Shown here: positions 1 to 6,978 of the stretch, piece by piece
Position numbering within the stretch: position 1 is the first letter of the stretch
How the letters are laid out: each line of letters opens with the position of its first letter
DNA from: Paenibacillus sp.
GTDB lineage: Bacteria > Bacillota > Bacilli > Paenibacillales > Paenibacillaceae
Direction of reading: 5' to 3'
Assembly (NCBI GenBank): GCA_029256665.1
Contig: JAQSXN010000014.1
Span: 1-15,972 of the forward strand
DNA: 15,972 nucleotides
Notes under the pieces: model-generated
Databases searched by the model: none
Told to the model about the DNA's origin: nothing
What the model saw: the letters and a program-made list of their open reading frames with translations, nothing else
Made by a program: the position numbers and the translations under genes

Positions 1-925
1 CCAACAGAAACGAAAGCGCGACGACAAAGACGGTGGATTGGCTCAGCCGGAACGATGTTCGGTTGAGTACTTCATTTGGGATGAGAGAAACATAATGCCA
101 ACCCTCGTGCATCCCGGACGTTAGTCGCGTCCCGGCATAAGTTCCGTTATCCAGCTCTACTTCGAAGCTTTTCGCATCCGGCGGGAGCGCGGACAATTTC
201 TCCTGCATCGCTTGCGGCAAGGGATCGACTTGATTCCGGAACAGGATGGTGCCGGCTTCGTCCATAATGATCAGGTGCTGCCCATCCAGGCTCGCGAACG
301 AACGGAGCCAGCGATCCAGGTAGTCGGTATAAATATTAACCGCGATGACGCCGATCGTTCCTTCTGTAAGCAGGGAGGTCAACGGCTTGTACAGCGTGGT
401 GACCGGGATGGGTTCTTCGAAGCTATAGCGCTGGATCAGGCGTTGTTCGAGCAAAATGCCGCCCGTGTTTTCCCTTGCCCGGAAGCGCTCCAGCCACTCC
501 GTATCGGAATGTCTTCCGAGCGTTGATAGTCCCGTGCCGCTGGCAAGGAATTGATCGTACGGATTATCAACGTACGCGTAGATGGATTGGATAAAAGGTT
601 TGGCGTTGGCCGGGCTGTCGATCAGATTGCGCATCATTCCCAGGAGACGCTGGTTATCAAACGTGACATGCTGGGTACGCAGTATTTCCTCTAGTTGATA
701 CAGCACCTCGGGCGTGCCCATGCTGATGCCAAGCGTTTCGATGTCTTGGAAAACAAGTTCCATGTTGCGATCGATTTGATGTACCAGCTGTAGATTGTCG
801 CGTGCCGTCTCGCCTTCCAGGTTCTGCTTGGTAATGACGATCGACAGCGTGCCGAGCACGATGGTCGGAATAAGGAGGGGGATAAGAAAAAGCAGCATGT
901 TTTTGGCGAAAAATCGTTTCCTCAT
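1..925 (-). CDS. Sensor histidine kinase, YesM type (N-terminal part, cut by window edge)
   Basis: Reading from the ATG at 925 to the left edge gives 308 residues with no stop. A hydrophobic segment at about residues 10-32 (MLLFLIPLLIPTIVLG) is TM1. It is followed by an extracellular region of about 250 residues with Cache-like features (TLYKPLTSLLTEGTIGVIAV, then IIMDEAGTILF), and a second membrane segment begins at about 295 (STVFVVALSFLL). HAMP, His_kinase and ATPase domains would lie outside the window. The gene begins 12 bp after the response regulator's stop and is in the same frame, and no good Shine-Dalgarno precedes it, so translation is probably coupled. YesM-type kinases with a large extracellular sensor usually control a neighbouring sugar ABC importer, which is what lies divergently here. 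Assignment as a kinase rests on the N-terminal architecture and the regulator partner, since no catalytic motif is visible. Confidence 0.85.
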   Translation of the reverse strand, partial: MRKRFFAKNMLLFLIPLLIPTIVLGTLSIVITKQNLEGETARDNLQLVHQIDRNMELVFQDIETLGISMGTPEVLYQLEEILRTQHVTFDNQRLLGMMRNLIDSPANAKPFIQSIYAYVDNPYDQFLASGTGLSTLGRHSDTEWLERFRARENTGGILLEQRLIQRYSFEEPIPVTTLYKPLTSLLTEGTIGVIAVNIYTDYLDRWLRSFASLDGQHLIIMDEAGTILFRNQVDPLPQAMQEKLSALPPDAKSFEVELDNGTYAGTRLTSGMHEGWHYVSLIPNEVLNRTSFRLSQSTVFVVALSFLL

Positions 926-937
926 GACGGCGGTCCG

Positions 938-1675
938 CTACTCGTCCAGCCCGGACAATTGCCGAAATTCACGCGGGCTCATGCCGTGGAAGCGCTTGAA
1001 AGTGCGCGTGAAGTTTTTGGCGTAGCTGTATCCGACCATCTCGCTTACTTGATAAGTTTTGTAACGAATGTCCTTCAGAAGCTCCGCAGCTTTGTTCATC
1101 CGAACCGACACGACGTAATCGGAGAAGTTCTCGCCCGTTTTTTCTTTGAAATATTTGCTGACGTAATGCGGATTCATATGGACCAGGCTTGCCGCGTTCT
1201 CTAGCGACGCTCGCGAGTAGTTCGCCGCGACGTAATCGCGAATGGTCCTGACGACCTTTTCGTTAAAGGAGGCGTCCGCCCCGCCGGCGCCGCGTTCTTG
1301 GTCGAGCTCCATCTTGAGCGACGTAAAAGCCTCGAACAACTCCTGGTATTTGGTCGGTTTGACGATGTAACTCTTGACGTCGTATACGATCGCTTGCTTG
1401 GCGTATTCGAAATCCCTGTAGCCGCTTAGAAACAAGACCTTGACCCGGCTCTTCGCCTCGTGAAGCGCGCGGGCGACGTCCAACCCTGACATAATCGGCA
1501 TGCGGATGTCGCACAGCAGCGCATCCACCTCGTGGCCTTGCAAAAATTCCATCGCCTCCCTGCCGTTATCGCATTGTCCCACCAGCTCGAAGCCGACCTC
1601 GCTCCACGGAAAGTATTGCGACAATCCGTTGCGAATTTCGGCTTCGTCGTCCGCAAGCAGCAGTTTATATCCCAT
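938..1675 (-). CDS. AraC-family response regulator, YesN type
   Basis: 245 residues. The N-terminal receiver domain (about 1-120) has the acidic pair D9/D10, phospho-acceptor D56 in LLCDIRMP, switch residue S84 and conserved K106 in YIVKP. A short linker leads to an AraC-type double helix-turn-helix domain (about 138-240) ending in VGYSYAKNFTRTFKRFHGMS, a good match to the second AraC helix-turn-helix. The start at 1675 has AAAGGAA a suitable distance upstream. Many YesN proteins are 350-540 residues long, so this one has an unusually short linker. It is transcribed before the histidine kinase and divergently from the sugar importer, whose promoter it most likely activates by binding direct repeats between the two. 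Confidence 0.95.
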   Translation of the reverse strand: MGYKLLLADDEAEIRNGLSQYFPWSEVGFELVGQCDNGREAMEFLQGHEVDALLCDIRMPIMSGLDVARALHEAKSRVKVLFLSGYRDFEYAKQAIVYDVKSYIVKPTKYQELFEAFTSLKMELDQERGAGGADASFNEKVVRTIRDYVAANYSRASLENAASLVHMNPHYVSKYFKEKTGENFSDYVVSVRMNKAAELLKDIRYKTYQVSEMVGYSYAKNFTRTFKRFHGMSPREFRQLSGLDE

Positions 1676-1811
1676 TATGATCCGTTCCTTTCATTCGGGG
1701 AATAGTTGCAAACGATTTCATGGATATCAGCATAATGGATATGCTTCCGTTTGTACAGACTCGGCCACGGGCGCGTGCTGCCTGATATCCTTCGATATCG
1801 CGAATCATTCT

Positions 1812-1838
1812 CCGATATGGAAAGGATGTCAATATCGG
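1812..1838. repeat. Inverted repeat CCGATAT-N13-ATATCGG
   Basis: Seven-base perfect arms at 1812-1818 and 1832-1838 enclose the first GGAAAGGAT element. It could be a dimeric operator in the divergent control region. Confidence 0.4.
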
Positions 1839-1874
1839 ATACCTTTTGCGAGGAAAGGATCGAATAGGGATACC
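1819..1874 (+). promoter_or_regulatory. Tandem imperfect repeat, candidate activator binding sites
   Basis: GGAAAGGAT-N9-GGATACC (1819-1843) is repeated as GGAAAGGAT-N7-GGATACC (1852-1874). The left halves are offset by 33 bp and the right halves by 31 bp, about three helical turns. The second copy ends about 20 bp before the likely -35 region of the importer. AraC-type activators typically bind direct repeats just upstream of a poor -35 box, so this is the best candidate target of the divergent response regulator. That assignment is inference. Confidence 0.5.
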
Positions 1875-1893
1875 ATTCCTCATCTTGCGTGCC

Positions 1894-1922
1894 TGTTTTC
1901 GGCGGCAAGATAGCGATATAGT
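1894..1922 (+). promoter_or_regulatory. Possible promoter of the sugar ABC operon
   Basis: A TATAGT -10 candidate lies at 1917-1922 (5 of 6 consensus). Seventeen bases upstream is only a weak -35 (TGTTTT, 1894-1899), which suits an activator-dependent promoter. The ribosome-binding site GAGGGGG and the ATG at 1960 follow. Confidence 0.35.
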
Positions 1923-1959
1923 AAAAAACGTAAGCACTACGAGCGAGGGGGATTAGAGA

Positions 1960-3270
1960 ATGATGAACGGAAACTGGAAGAGGGCAGTCGCTTTGCCGCT
2001 CGTTGCCATGCTTGCCGCAACGTTGGCGGCTTGCGGCTCGAACGAAAGCGGCGGCAACGCGGCGGAAGACACGACGGAGGGCGAGAAAGTCACGCTGCGG
2101 TTCTCGTGGTGGGGCTCCGAGGTTCGCCATAAGGCGTTGTTGGAAGCGATCGACATGTACACGGAAGCCAATCCGAACGTGGTCATTGAGCCGGAATATA
2201 GCGGATTCGAGGGGTACTACCAGAAGCTGGTCACGCAATTCGCCGGCGGAACGGCGCCCGATTTGACGCCGCTTTCCGTGGACTGGATCGAAGAACTCGC
2301 GGTCAAAGGCGATCTGGTTCTCGACTTGAACACGCTCAAGGATTACCTGAACCTCGATGCTTTCGACAAGGAGTTCCTGGATAGCTACACGATGTACGAC
2401 GGCAAGCTGGTCGGCTTGCCAATGGGAGCCAATGGCATGGTTACCCTTTATAATAAGGCGTTTTTCGAACGATTCGACATCGCCGAAGATACCGTTTGGG
2501 ATTGGGATAAGATTCATACCATCGGCAAACAGGTCCACGAGAAAGATGCCAACGCCTATTTGCTCGGCATGTTCGATCACCGGATCTTTCTTCAGCCGTT
2601 CGTCAATCAGCTCACCGGCAATCAATGGATTCAAGATGATAAAACGGTCGGTTTCGCGGAAGAAGACGTTGCCAAAGCGTTCTCTTACTATCAGCAGCTG
2701 ATCGCGGACGGCGTGATCCAGCCCGTGGCGGAGAGCAGCCTTTACCCGGATATGGCGGATAATCTGCAGTGGCAGAATGGAAACATCGGCATGATGTTCA
2801 CGCTGGCGTCCACGATCGCCAAAGTGAAGACGTTCACACCGGAAGTGGACGCCGCCATGTTTCCGGTGCCGAGCGGAGCCAAGACATCCGCGGTGCTCGT
2901 TAATCCCAGCAATCCGCTCGCGATCAATAAAAAGACGAAGCATCCCGAGGAAGCCGCGAAATTCGCGAGCTGGCTGCTCACGTCTGAGGAAGCCTCGCTC
3001 GTTCTGAAGGATGTGTTCAGCGTGCCCGTCGTCAAGGCGAACGCCGATCGGCTGGTGGAGAAGTCGTTGATTGATCCGACCGTAGCCAAGGCGGTTGACC
3101 TTGCGCTCTCGAACCCCGGCGAGCCGGTGAACGGACTTAGCAGCAATCAGGAGCTTAACCAGATTTCGCAGGATATTCTGGAGAAGGTTGCGTTCGGCAA
3201 GCTGACGCCGGATGCCGCCGCGAGCGAGCTAACGGAACGTTTGAAGGACAAGCTGTCTTTAATAAAGTAA
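1960..3270 (+). CDS. Sugar ABC transporter substrate-binding lipoprotein (SBP family 1)
   Basis: 436 residues. The signal peptide has positive residues K7/R8, a hydrophobic core and a lipobox LAAC with the lipidated cysteine at residue 25, so the mature protein should be anchored outside the membrane. The mature part reads as an extracellular carbohydrate-binding protein: FSWWGSEVRHKALLEAI at the start, FEGYYQKLVTQFAGGTAPDL in the first lobe, YDGKLVGLPMGANGMVTLYN, and a C-terminal lobe with SWLLTSEEASLVL. The first of two consecutive ATGs follows GAGGGGG. It heads an operon with two permeases and a sulfatase. The exact sugar cannot be read from sequence; the sulfatase suggests a sulfated oligosaccharide. 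Confidence 0.94.
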   Translation: MMNGNWKRAVALPLVAMLAATLAACGSNESGGNAAEDTTEGEKVTLRFSWWGSEVRHKALLEAIDMYTEANPNVVIEPEYSGFEGYYQKLVTQFAGGTAPDLTPLSVDWIEELAVKGDLVLDLNTLKDYLNLDAFDKEFLDSYTMYDGKLVGLPMGANGMVTLYNKAFFERFDIAEDTVWDWDKIHTIGKQVHEKDANAYLLGMFDHRIFLQPFVNQLTGNQWIQDDKTVGFAEEDVAKAFSYYQQLIADGVIQPVAESSLYPDMADNLQWQNGNIGMMFTLASTIAKVKTFTPEVDAAMFPVPSGAKTSAVLVNPSNPLAINKKTKHPEEAAKFASWLLTSEEASLVLKDVFSVPVVKANADRLVEKSLIDPTVAKAVDLALSNPGEPVNGLSSNQELNQISQDILEKVAFGKLTPDAAASELTERLKDKLSLIK

Positions 3271-3295
3271 TGCCGGGAGGAGGGGACGAAGAGTT

Positions 3296-4243
3296 ATGAT
3301 GCATACGGCGCAAGGCGCGGAGGTTGAGTCTCCCGGCACGGAGAGAAAGCGGAGGAAACGGAAGCCCGGGAGCCTGGTCGCCTATCTCTACATCAGTCCG
3401 TGGCTGATCGGATTTATCGTACTTACGCTGGTACCGTTTGTTGCCTCGTTCATCTATTCGTTTACCGACTATAACATGGTACGGAGCCAGTCGTTCGTCG
3501 GATTCGCCAACTATATCGAAATTTTCACGAACGACCCTGTATTCGTGCAGTCGTTGCGGGTGACGCTGCTCTACGTGGCCATCGCCGTGCCGCTCAAGCT
3601 GATCGTGGCCTTGCTGGTGGCCATGTTGCTGAACGTCAAGATGCGCGGCATCTCCGTCTACCGCACCATTTATTATTTGCCGTCGATACTGGGCGGCAGC
3701 GTCGCGGTCTCGGTGCTGTGGCGTTTCATGTTCATGCGCGAAGGTCTCGTGAACGAGATGCTGTCCTACTTCTCGATTCCGCCGATCAATTGGCTGGGAG
3801 ATCCCAGCCTGGCGCTGTTCACGATTACGCTGCTTCCCGTTTGGGAGTTCGGATCGTCGATGGTGCTGTTCCTCGCGGGGCTGAAGCAGGTTCCCGCCGA
3901 GTTGTACGAGGCGTCCAAGGTAGACGGGGCGTCGCGCGCTCGGACGTTCTTCTCCGTCACGCTCCCCCTATTGACGCCGATCGTGCTGTTCAATCTGATC
4001 ATGCAGACGATCAACGCCTTCCAGCAGTTCACGGCAGCGTTCGTCATTACGGACGGCGGGCCGATGAAGTCTACTTACTTGTACGGAATGATGCTGTACG
4101 ACAACGCGTTCCAGTTTTTCAAAATGGGTTACGCGTCGGCGCAATCCTGGATCTTGTTCCTAATCATTCTGGCGTTTACGTTCGTGCTGTTCAAGTCATC
4201 GGGCCGTTGGGCGCATTACGAAGACGGAGGTGACGGCAAGTGA
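3296..4243 (+). CDS. Sugar ABC transporter permease, MalF/UgpA type
   Basis: 315 residues. A charged cytoplasmic N-terminus (ERKRRKRKPGS) is followed by six predicted membrane segments, starting with YISPWLIGFIVLTLVPFVAS. The EAA loop that contacts the ATPase is EASKVDGASRARTFFSVTLP, starting at about residue 205, followed by a LLTPI segment. The start is the first of two adjacent ATGs after GGGAGGAGGGG. It begins 25 bp after the binding-protein stop and overlaps the next permease by 4 bp. It should pair with that second permease as the membrane channel. No ATPase is encoded in this operon, as in many Firmicute sugar importers that share an MsmX/MsmK-type ATPase encoded elsewhere. Confidence 0.95.
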   Translation: MMHTAQGAEVESPGTERKRRKRKPGSLVAYLYISPWLIGFIVLTLVPFVASFIYSFTDYNMVRSQSFVGFANYIEIFTNDPVFVQSLRVTLLYVAIAVPLKLIVALLVAMLLNVKMRGISVYRTIYYLPSILGGSVAVSVLWRFMFMREGLVNEMLSYFSIPPINWLGDPSLALFTITLLPVWEFGSSMVLFLAGLKQVPAELYEASKVDGASRARTFFSVTLPLLTPIVLFNLIMQTINAFQQFTAAFVITDGGPMKSTYLYGMMLYDNAFQFFKMGYASAQSWILFLIILAFTFVLFKSSGRWAHYEDGGDGK

Positions 4244-5070
4244 AGGGACGCAAGCTCTGGACGGTTATCGTACTGTCGGCGTTTTCCATCGTATTTTTAT
4301 ATCCGTTATTGTGGTTAATCTCGTCTTCGTTCAAAGCAAACGACGACATTTTCTCCAGCATCGGCTTGTGGCCCGCCGAATTCATATGGGATGCTTACAC
4401 TCGAGGTTGGCAGGGGGTAGGGCGAACGAATTTCGGCACTTTCTTCGGCAATACCCTGCTGCTGGTTATTCCCGTTGTCGCGCTCACGGCGGCATCCAGT
4501 CTGCTTGTCGCCTATGGATTCGCGCGTTTTCGATTCCGGGGAAAGGGGCTGCTGTTCACCCTCATGATCTCGACGCTGATGCTTCCCGACGCGGTCATCA
4601 TGATTCCCCGTTACTTGTTGTTCAAGGAATTCAACTGGTTGAACACGTATTTGCCGTTCTACGTTCCGGCCCTGCTTGCGGTCAATGCCTTCTTCGTGTT
4701 CCTGCTCGTGCAGTTTATTCGCGGCATTCCGCGGGATCTCGACGAGGCGGCGGTTATCGACGGCTGCAATTCGTTCGGCATCCTGACGCGCGTGCTGGTC
4801 CCGCTCTCGGCTCCGGCGTTAGTCTCGGTCTGCATTTTCCAGTTCATCTGGACGTGGAACGAGTTCTTCACGGCGCTGATCTATATTAACAGCGTTTCGA
4901 AGTATACGGTGGCGCTTGGGCTGAGGATGGTGCTCGACAACGAAGGCGCGGTTAATTGGAATCAGGTGATGGCCATGTCGGTCGTCACGATCCTGCCCTG
5001 CGTCGCGATTTTCTTTATGGCTCAAAAATATTTCGTTGACGGCATCGCCACAACCGGTTTGAAGGGCTGA
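4240..5070 (+). CDS. Sugar ABC transporter permease, MalG type
   Basis: 276 residues, starting at a GTG that overlaps the TGA of the preceding permease (GTGA). The full ribosome-binding site GGAGGTGA at 4226-4233 supports this start. The protein opens with a membrane segment (VIVLSAFSIVFLYPLLWLI) followed by SSSFKANDDIF, typical of MalG-type permeases. The EAA loop is DEAAVIDGCNSFGILTRVLV from about residue 168. The C-terminus ends in QKYFVDGIATTGLKG, the usual end of this family. It forms a heterodimer with the upstream permease. Confidence 0.95.
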   Translation: MKGRKLWTVIVLSAFSIVFLYPLLWLISSSFKANDDIFSSIGLWPAEFIWDAYTRGWQGVGRTNFGTFFGNTLLLVIPVVALTAASSLLVAYGFARFRFRGKGLLFTLMISTLMLPDAVIMIPRYLLFKEFNWLNTYLPFYVPALLAVNAFFVFLLVQFIRGIPRDLDEAAVIDGCNSFGILTRVLVPLSAPALVSVCIFQFIWTWNEFFTALIYINSVSKYTVALGLRMVLDNEGAVNWNQVMAMSVVTILPCVAIFFMAQKYFVDGIATTGLKG

Positions 5071-5136
5071 GAGGCGGGAAAGCCAGGCGGCATGCCGCAA
5101 GGCTTGTCATTAATACGTTGATAAGGAGCGACGACA

Positions 5137-6534
5137 ATGATGAATAAGCATGGTGAACGCGGCGAAGGCTCCGCCGGTAGACGGCCAAACGTGATCGTAT
5201 TTTTTACCGACCAACAGCGCTGGGACACGACGGGGGCGCACGGCAATCCGCTCGGACTGACCGCCAACTTTGATAGGCTTGCGGCACGGGGCACGCATTT
5301 GGAATACGCCTTCACGCCTCAGCCCGTGTGCGGACCGGCGCGAGCGTGCCTGCAGACGGGAGTCTATGCGACCACGAACGGATGTTATACGAACGGAATT
5401 CCCTTGTCCGCGGAATGGCCGACGCTAGCTCATTACTTTAACGAGGCAGGATACGAGTCGGGGTATATTGGAAAATGGCATTTGGCCGTAACCCGCGACC
5501 GTCCGGTACCGGAAGAGCTGCGCGGCGGCTACAAAACCTGGCTCGCGGCCGATGCGCTGGAGCATACGTCCGATGCTTATCGGACGCTGCTTTACGACGA
5601 ACGCAACGAACCCGTAACGCTGCCAGGTTACCGGGTGGACGCGCTGGCGGACGCGGCGATCCGTTACGTCGCCGAGCATAAGAACGATTCGTTTTTTCTT
5701 TTCCTGTCCTTTTTGGAACCGCATCATCAAAATCATAGGGATGACTATCCGGCGCCGGATGCCGAAGCCGGGAAGTACGTTTCGGCATGGACGCCGCCCG
5801 ATCTCGCGTCGCTCGTCGGCACGGCGCCGCAGCACTTGCCCGGCTATTACGGGATGGTGAAGCGGCTTGACGAGGCGCTGGGTCGCGTCATGGACGCCTT
5901 GAGGAGCCTCTCGCTTGAAGAAGACACGATCATCGTGTTCACATCGGACCACGGCTCGCACTTCAAGACGAGGAATGAAGAATATAAGCGATCTTGCCAT
6001 GACAGCTCGATCCGGGTTCCGGCCGCGATTGGAGGCGGTCCGTTCTCTGGAGGCGGACGCGTATCCCAGCTCGTCAGCCTCGTCGACTTGCCGCCGACGC
6101 TGCTGGACGCGTGCGGCATTGGCGTGCCGGCGCATATGCAAGGCCGATCCCTTCTGCCGTTGCTGAGAAGGGACGGTACGGTGAATTGGCCTGGCGAAGT
6201 GTTCGTGCAGATCAGCGAATCCGAGGTCGGGCGGGCGATCCGGACGCATCGCTGGAAGTATGCGGTCAAGGCGCCCCAAGCTCATCCGCTGCTCGACGCG
6301 GGGGCAGACCGCTATGTCGAGAGCGAGCTTTACGATTTGTACGCGGATCCTTACGAGTTGAACAATCTCGCGGGCTACGAATCGCATCGCGAGGTGGCGG
6401 ACGAGCTCCGGGATTCGCTGCTCCGCCGTATGGCGGAGGCGGGCGAGACGTTGCCGGGCATAGAGGCCGCGCAGCCGCTTCCGTCCGGCCAACGGCTCGC
6501 GAAGCGGGGGGACGGCCCGCTCGGTTGGAATTGA
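5137..6534 (+). CDS. Sulfatase (formylglycine-type, S1 family), no signal peptide
   Basis: 465 residues, within the normal range for the family. It starts with the metal-site strand NVIVFFTDQQRWD (D25). The sulfatase signature VCGPARACLQTG carries C65, the cysteine that must be oxidised to formylglycine, and R69. K113 and H115 in GYIGKWHLAV and the metal-site pair D271/H272 in TSDHGSHFK complete the active site. The C-terminal region WKYAVKAP...SELYDLYADPYELNNLA is the usual sulfatase end. There is no hydrophobic leader, so the enzyme is predicted to be cytoplasmic. AAGGAG 8 bp upstream supports the ATG at 5137. It lies 66 bp after the sugar permease with no terminator between, so it probably removes sulfate from an imported sugar. 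The maturation enzyme is not in this window. The exact substrate is unknown. Confidence 0.93.
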   Translation: MMNKHGERGEGSAGRRPNVIVFFTDQQRWDTTGAHGNPLGLTANFDRLAARGTHLEYAFTPQPVCGPARACLQTGVYATTNGCYTNGIPLSAEWPTLAHYFNEAGYESGYIGKWHLAVTRDRPVPEELRGGYKTWLAADALEHTSDAYRTLLYDERNEPVTLPGYRVDALADAAIRYVAEHKNDSFFLFLSFLEPHHQNHRDDYPAPDAEAGKYVSAWTPPDLASLVGTAPQHLPGYYGMVKRLDEALGRVMDALRSLSLEEDTIIVFTSDHGSHFKTRNEEYKRSCHDSSIRVPAAIGGGPFSGGGRVSQLVSLVDLPPTLLDACGIGVPAHMQGRSLLPLLRRDGTVNWPGEVFVQISESEVGRAIRTHRWKYAVKAPQAHPLLDAGADRYVESELYDLYADPYELNNLAGYESHREVADELRDSLLRRMAEAGETLPGIEAAQPLPSGQRLAKRGDGPLGWN

Positions 6535-6551
6535 ATAGTCGGCATAAGCGA

Positions 6552-6606
6552 AACCTTTACCGTATGCTCGGGCATCGATGTCCCGGGCACAACGGAAAGG
6601 TTTTTT
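6552..6606 (+). terminator. Intrinsic terminator after the sulfatase operon
   Basis: AACCTTT (6552-6558) pairs with AAAGGTT (6596-6602). Inner pairs CCG/CGG and CTCGGG/CCCGGG continue the stem, and a T run follows to 6606. It lies about 18 bp after the sulfatase stop and closes the transporter-sulfatase transcript. Confidence 0.85.
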
Positions 6607-6711
6607 GCGCTTTTTCTTGCGTATGAGGAAGAGGGGAGATCCTTACACAGAAATAGGGAGGATTGTGACAAAATGATGATATCTGCATGGAATTTAACAA
6701 TATCCTAAAGC

Positions 6712-6740
6712 TTCAACTATTGAAAACCGATAGGTATAAT
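6712..6740 (+). promoter_or_regulatory. Likely promoter of the riboswitch-decarboxylase-chemoreceptor transcript
   Basis: A perfect TATAAT lies at 6735-6740 in an AT-rich stretch. Seventeen bases upstream is a poor -35 (TTCAAC, 6712-6717). The predicted transcript start near 6747 leaves about 50 nt before the aptamer core. Between the preceding terminator (6606) and this point I see no gene. Confidence 0.5.
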
Positions 6741-6790
6741 AGTAGAATGTTCCTATTCCTTGTCAATGTTTACTAATTTATTTGGGCACA

Positions 6791-6888
6791 TTGTACAATC
6801 GCATACCTGCAAATCCGTCGAAAGGCGTGAGACGCAAAGCTATAGGGACTACTTCTCGCGGAGAAATGTCAGCCAGTTGCATGGTTTT
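6791..6888 (+). ncRNA. c-di-GMP-I riboswitch aptamer (GEMM-I)
   Basis: The GEMM-I landmarks occur in order: GCAAA at 6809-6813, a hairpin capped by the GAAA tetraloop (6820-6823), the near-invariant GACGCAAAGC (6831-6840), GGGACTA opening the second hairpin (UUCUC-GCG-GAGAA tip), and ATGTCAGCCAGTTGC (6867-6880 region) closing it. P1 can form between ACCTGCAA (6805-6812) and TTGCATGGT (6877-6885) with one bulged base. This matches the known tetraloop/receptor architecture of the c-di-GMP-I class. A few variants of this class bind cGAMP instead, which the sequence alone does not exclude. It sits upstream of the decarboxylase on the same strand and is followed directly by an intrinsic terminator. 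Confidence 0.93.
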
Positions 6889-6893
6889 GAACT

Positions 6894-6932
6894 GAGGCAT
6901 GCCTATGGTCACGTATAGGCATGCCTCTTTTT
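6894..6932 (+). terminator. Riboswitch-controlled intrinsic terminator
   Basis: A perfect 13-bp stem (GAGGCATGCCTAT at 6894-6906 with ATAGGCATGCCTC at 6915-6927), an 8-nt loop and five Ts. It begins 8 nt after the aptamer's P1 and ends 46 nt before the decarboxylase start, so it is the expression platform. The P1 5' strand GCATACCT (6801-6808) can pair with AGGCATGC (6895-6902) with one mismatch, and GCATG (6879-6883) with CATGC (6898-6902). These give possible antiterminators that compete with P1, which implies termination when ligand stabilises P1. Confidence 0.9.
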
Positions 6933-6978
6933 GCCTATTAAGAACATACAGAGAACTCATAGGAGAGAGGTAGAGAGA

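Noticed and set aside
1675..2943. Long open frame of 422 codons on the minus strand antisense to the binding-protein gene
   Set aside because: It is antisense to a clear lipoprotein gene, has no recognisable family features and crosses the divergent promoter. It is a by-product of GC-rich codon use.
3718..4233. Alternative-frame open reading frame of 171 codons inside the first permease gene
   Set aside because: The other frame has membrane segments and the EAA loop. This frame is arginine-rich and fully contained.
5425..6492. Open frame of 355 codons antisense to the sulfatase
   Set aside because: The plus-strand frame carries all sulfatase motifs; the antisense product is arginine-rich with no domain features.
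6673..6708. Eleven-residue frame (MMISAWNLTIS) after AGGGAGG, upstream of the riboswitch promoter
   Set aside because: It has a decent ribosome-binding site but lies before the likely transcript start, is very short and has no coding signal I can support.
6931..6978. Upstream TTG start that would extend the decarboxylase by 16 residues
   Set aside because: It lies in the T run of the terminator without a ribosome-binding site, while the ATG at 6979 has AGGAGAGAGG.
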